Part shown: piece after piece, positions 62,226-64,000 of the stretch
How positions within the stretch are numbered: position 1 is the first letter of the stretch
Layout: each line of letters starts with the position of its first letter
Source: Octadecabacter dasysiphoniae
GTDB lineage: Bacteria; Pseudomonadota; Alphaproteobacteria; Rhodobacterales; Rhodobacteraceae
Length of the DNA stretch: 64,000 bases
Assembly (NCBI RefSeq): GCF_021532615.1
Contig: NZ_JAKGAQ010000002.1
Coordinates: 596,501-660,500, forward strand
Reading direction: 5' to 3'
The notes under the pieces: model-generated
What the model was told of the DNA's origin: nothing
The model's database searches: none
What the model saw: only the letters and a program-made list of their open reading frames with translations
Position numbers and translations under genes: made by a program

Positions 62226-62250
62226 GGGACCGGCCTTTGCGGTCGGTCCC
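62226..62250 (+). other. intercistronic hairpin between dnaK and dnaJ
   Basis: GGGACCGGCC, loop TTTGC, GGTCGGTCCC forms a 10-bp stem with one G-U pair. No U-run follows (GCACGTCC), so it is likely an RNA processing or stability structure that lets dnaK be made in excess over dnaJ, as in many bacteria, rather than a full terminator. Confidence 0.75.
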
Positions 62251-62274
62251 GCACGTCCCAAAAGGGGAACCCTC

Positions 62275-63426
62275 ATGTCAAAACGCGATTATTATGAGAC
62301 GCTTGGTATCGCCAAGGGTGCTAGCGCGGATGAAATCAAGAAGGCCTATCGCCGCAAAGCGAAAGAGCTCCATCCAGACAGCAACCGCGACAACCCAGAA
62401 GCGGAAGCCCAGTTCAAGGACGCGGGCGAAGCCTACGAAGTCCTAAAAGACGCTGACAAAAAAGCTGCCTATGACCGTTATGGCCATGCAGCCTTTGAAG
62501 GTGGCATGGGCGGCGGGCGCCCCGGTGGCGGCATGGGTGGTGGTCAGGGTGATTTCGGCTCTGCCTTCTCTGACATATTCGACGATCTGTTCGGCAACAT
62601 GGGCGGTCAACGCGGTGCGGGCGGCGGACGCAATCGTGCGGCACGCGGCAATGACCTGCGCTACAATCTGCGCGTCACCTTGGAAGAGGCGTTTGCCGGT
62701 CTTCAGAAAACAATCACCGTACCTACCTCTGTTGGGTGCGATTCGTGCAATGGCACGGGTGCAGAAGGCGGTTCTGAACCGCAAACCTGCCCCACGTGTT
62801 CCGGTATGGGCAAGGTCCGCGCGCAGCAGGGTTTCTTTACGGTCGAACGTACCTGCCCGACGTGTAATGGCATCGGTCAGACGATTAAGAACCCGTGCAA
62901 CACCTGTCATGGCGCAGGTCGCGTAGAAAAAGAGAAGTCACTATCTGTTAACATCCCTGCGGGTGTCGAAACGGGCACGCGTATCCGTCTTGCTGGCGAA
63001 GGCGAGGCCGGCATGCGTGGTGGCCCGACTGGTGATCTTTATATCTTCATCGAAGTGCGCGAACACGATCTGTTTGAACGCGAAGCCAACCATCTGTTCT
63101 GCCGTGTACCTGTGTCCATGGCGACGGCGGCACTGGGTGGCGACATCGAAGTTCCGACAATTGATGGCGGTCGATCCCGCGTGAAAATACCAGCGGGATC
63201 ACAGTCTGGTCGTCAGATGCGTCTGCGCTCCAAAGGTATGCCAGCCCTGCGTGGCGGTGGCGCCGGTGACATGTTCATCGAGATGGCGGTGGAGACCCCG
63301 GTAAATCTGACGAGCAAGCAGAAAGAACTGCTGCGGGAATTCGAAGATCTGGCGAGCGACAACAATCCACAAAGCTCCAGCTTTTTTGCTTCTGTCAAAT
63401 CCTTCTGGGACTCTATGAAGGGCTAA
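62275..63426 (+). CDS. dnaJ: chaperone DnaJ
   Basis: Hsp40 of 383 aa. J-domain with the HPD motif in [10 protein letters not shown], a Gly-rich region ([18 protein letters not shown]), four CxxCxGxG zinc repeats ([32 protein letters not shown]) and a C-terminal substrate domain. AAAAGGGGAA precedes the ATG. Stimulates DnaK; operon dnaK-dnaJ. A full type I DnaJ. Confidence 0.98.
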   Translation: MSKRDYYETLGIAKGASADEIKKAYRRKAKELHPDSNRDNPEAEAQFKDAGEAYEVLKDADKKAAYDRYGHAAFEGGMGGGRPGGGMGGGQGDFGSAFSDIFDDLFGNMGGQRGAGGGRNRAARGNDLRYNLRVTLEEAFAGLQKTITVPTSVGCDSCNGTGAEGGSEPQTCPTCSGMGKVRAQQGFFTVERTCPTCNGIGQTIKNPCNTCHGAGRVEKEKSLSVNIPAGVETGTRIRLAGEGEAGMRGGPTGDLYIFIEVREHDLFEREANHLFCRVPVSMATAALGGDIEVPTIDGGRSRVKIPAGSQSGRQMRLRSKGMPALRGGGAGDMFIEMAVETPVNLTSKQKELLREFEDLASDNNPQSSSFFASVKSFWDSMKG

Positions 63427-63439
63427 GCTTCGGTCGCTG

Positions 63440-63454
63440 TTAACCATACAGTAA
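63440..63454. promoter_or_regulatory. near-match CtrA box upstream of radC
   Basis: TTAACCATACAGTAA is one base from TTAA-N7-TTAA (second half GTAA), 23 bases before the radC start. Its first half TTAACC is the preferred CtrA half-site. Functional value uncertain. Confidence 0.3.
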
Positions 63455-63477
63455 TGGAATCGCAGCAAGGTAGAGGC

Positions 63478-64000
63478 ATGAAACATGCCTTTGCCGAAGC
63501 CCCGCAGCTGCCTTTGAACGACGCAACACTCATCACGATTGATCGTGATGAGGTTGAGATTGTTCCCGCCGTACCGCCGCAGAAAAGCGGTAAGGTTCCT
63601 TCCTATCTTTCTGATCACCGCAAACGGTTGCGCCATCGGTTTCTGACAGGCGGCGCAAAAGCGATGCCTGATTATGAAATCCTTGAACTAACATTGTTTC
63701 GTGTCATTCCCCGCCAAGATGTAAAACCGTTGGCGCGACGTTTGATTGACACCTTTGGTGATTTGAATGGTGTGCTATCCGCGCCGATCGCCCGGCTTGA
63801 ACGGGTTGATGGTGTTGGCACGGCTGTCGCACTCGAACTCAAGGTGATGGAGACTGTCACCCATCGCATGGCGCGGGCGAAAATCATGCAACGGCATGTC
63901 ATCAGTTCGTGGGACGCCGTGTTGGATTACTGCCACACAGTCATGGCGCACCGCGACACTGAACAATTTCGAGTGCTATTTCTGGATCGAAAAAACGTCT
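63478..64000 (+). CDS. radC: DNA repair protein RadC family (5' part, cut by window end)
   Basis: The frame from ATG 63478 stays open to the window end (174 codons). It reads LSDHRKRLRHRFLTGGAKAMPDYEILELTLFRVIPRQD, then helix-hairpin-helix DNA contacts (LERVDGVGTAVALELKVMET; landmarks only), and MAHRDTEQFRVLFLDRKNV, the beginning of the JAB/MPN metalloprotease-like domain of RadC. An ATG at 63454 is also in frame, but AGAGG lies before 63478. The C-terminal His/Ser/Asp metal site would be outside the window. The RadC role in repair is doubtful in the literature. Confidence 0.9.
   Translation, partial: MKHAFAEAPQLPLNDATLITIDRDEVEIVPAVPPQKSGKVPSYLSDHRKRLRHRFLTGGAKAMPDYEILELTLFRVIPRQDVKPLARRLIDTFGDLNGVLSAPIARLERVDGVGTAVALELKVMETVTHRMARAKIMQRHVISSWDAVLDYCHTVMAHRDTEQFRVLFLDRKNV

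Overview
The window looks like chromosomal core DNA of a marine alphaproteobacterium of the family Rhodobacteraceae, Roseobacter clade (Loktanella/Yoonia/Octadecabacter-like). This is an inference from recognised gene families and gene order: a cytochrome bc1 operon petABC, a PetP/PetR regulator pair, an order of deacetylase-like gene, xseB, ispA and dxs, a BacNav sodium channel, a queG/GST block, a Hint-domain protein, and glycan genes of a roseobacter type. Base composition looks moderately GC-rich. No rRNA operon, CRISPR array, prophage, IS element or integrase was seen. Coding density is very high and no gene-free stretch exceeds about 220 bases.

Layout. 0-6 kb: tRNA-Arg(CCT), a GntR-like LacI regulator, a small unknown protein, tRNA-Lys(TTT), then dapF-mtaB, two GSTs and a PaiB-like protein. 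6-9 kb: petABC ending in a strong bidirectional terminator. 9-12.2 kb (minus): thiBPQ thiamine transporter behind a TPP riboswitch. 12-16.2 kb: aroC, an EamA transporter, HU and AMP nucleosidase. 16.4-21.2 kb: a catabolic operon (class II aldolase, acyl-CoA dehydrogenase, NDP-forming acyl-CoA synthetase, CaiD-like hydratase) that suggests carnitine/butyrobetaine-type metabolism. 21-29.7 kb: aroQ, an NAD-dependent epimerase, BacNav, and a long minus-strand unit petP-petR-deacetylase-xseB-ispA-dxs, then ilvE. 29.6-35.6 kb (minus): a 61-aa protein, EamA transporter, PQQ-type sugar dehydrogenase, queG, GST, mtgA and a Hint protein.

35.8-43 kb (minus): the glutamate synthase operon gltD-(exported protein)-(GFA enzyme)-gltB. 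43-50 kb: uppP, an NDUFA9-like gene (minus), tRNA-Leu(CAG), rnd, kdsD, lptC-lptA-lptB, hpf and ptsN, which is the classic Kdo/LPS-export/PTS-Ntr order without rpoN. 50-59.5 kb: a surface-glycan region with a two-domain sulfotransferase-like protein, a GT14-type glycosyltransferase, two paralogous glycosyltransferases, galU, kdsB, cysQ and an ABC-2 polysaccharide permease, then an SH3-domain exported protein. 59.5-64 kb: alkB (minus), dnaK, dnaJ and the 5' part of radC, cut by the window end.

The best candidates for something not well described are: the sulfotransferase/glycosyltransferase locus with a nearby PAP phosphatase; the carnitine-like operon using an ADP-forming-type CoA ligase; a DapF with serine at the usual second catalytic cysteine; the two extra genes inside the glt operon; and several strong inverted repeats in leaders (petA, amn, Hint gene) plus a CtrA-like box before hpf. 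No search or computation was run; all family calls come from reading the sequence.
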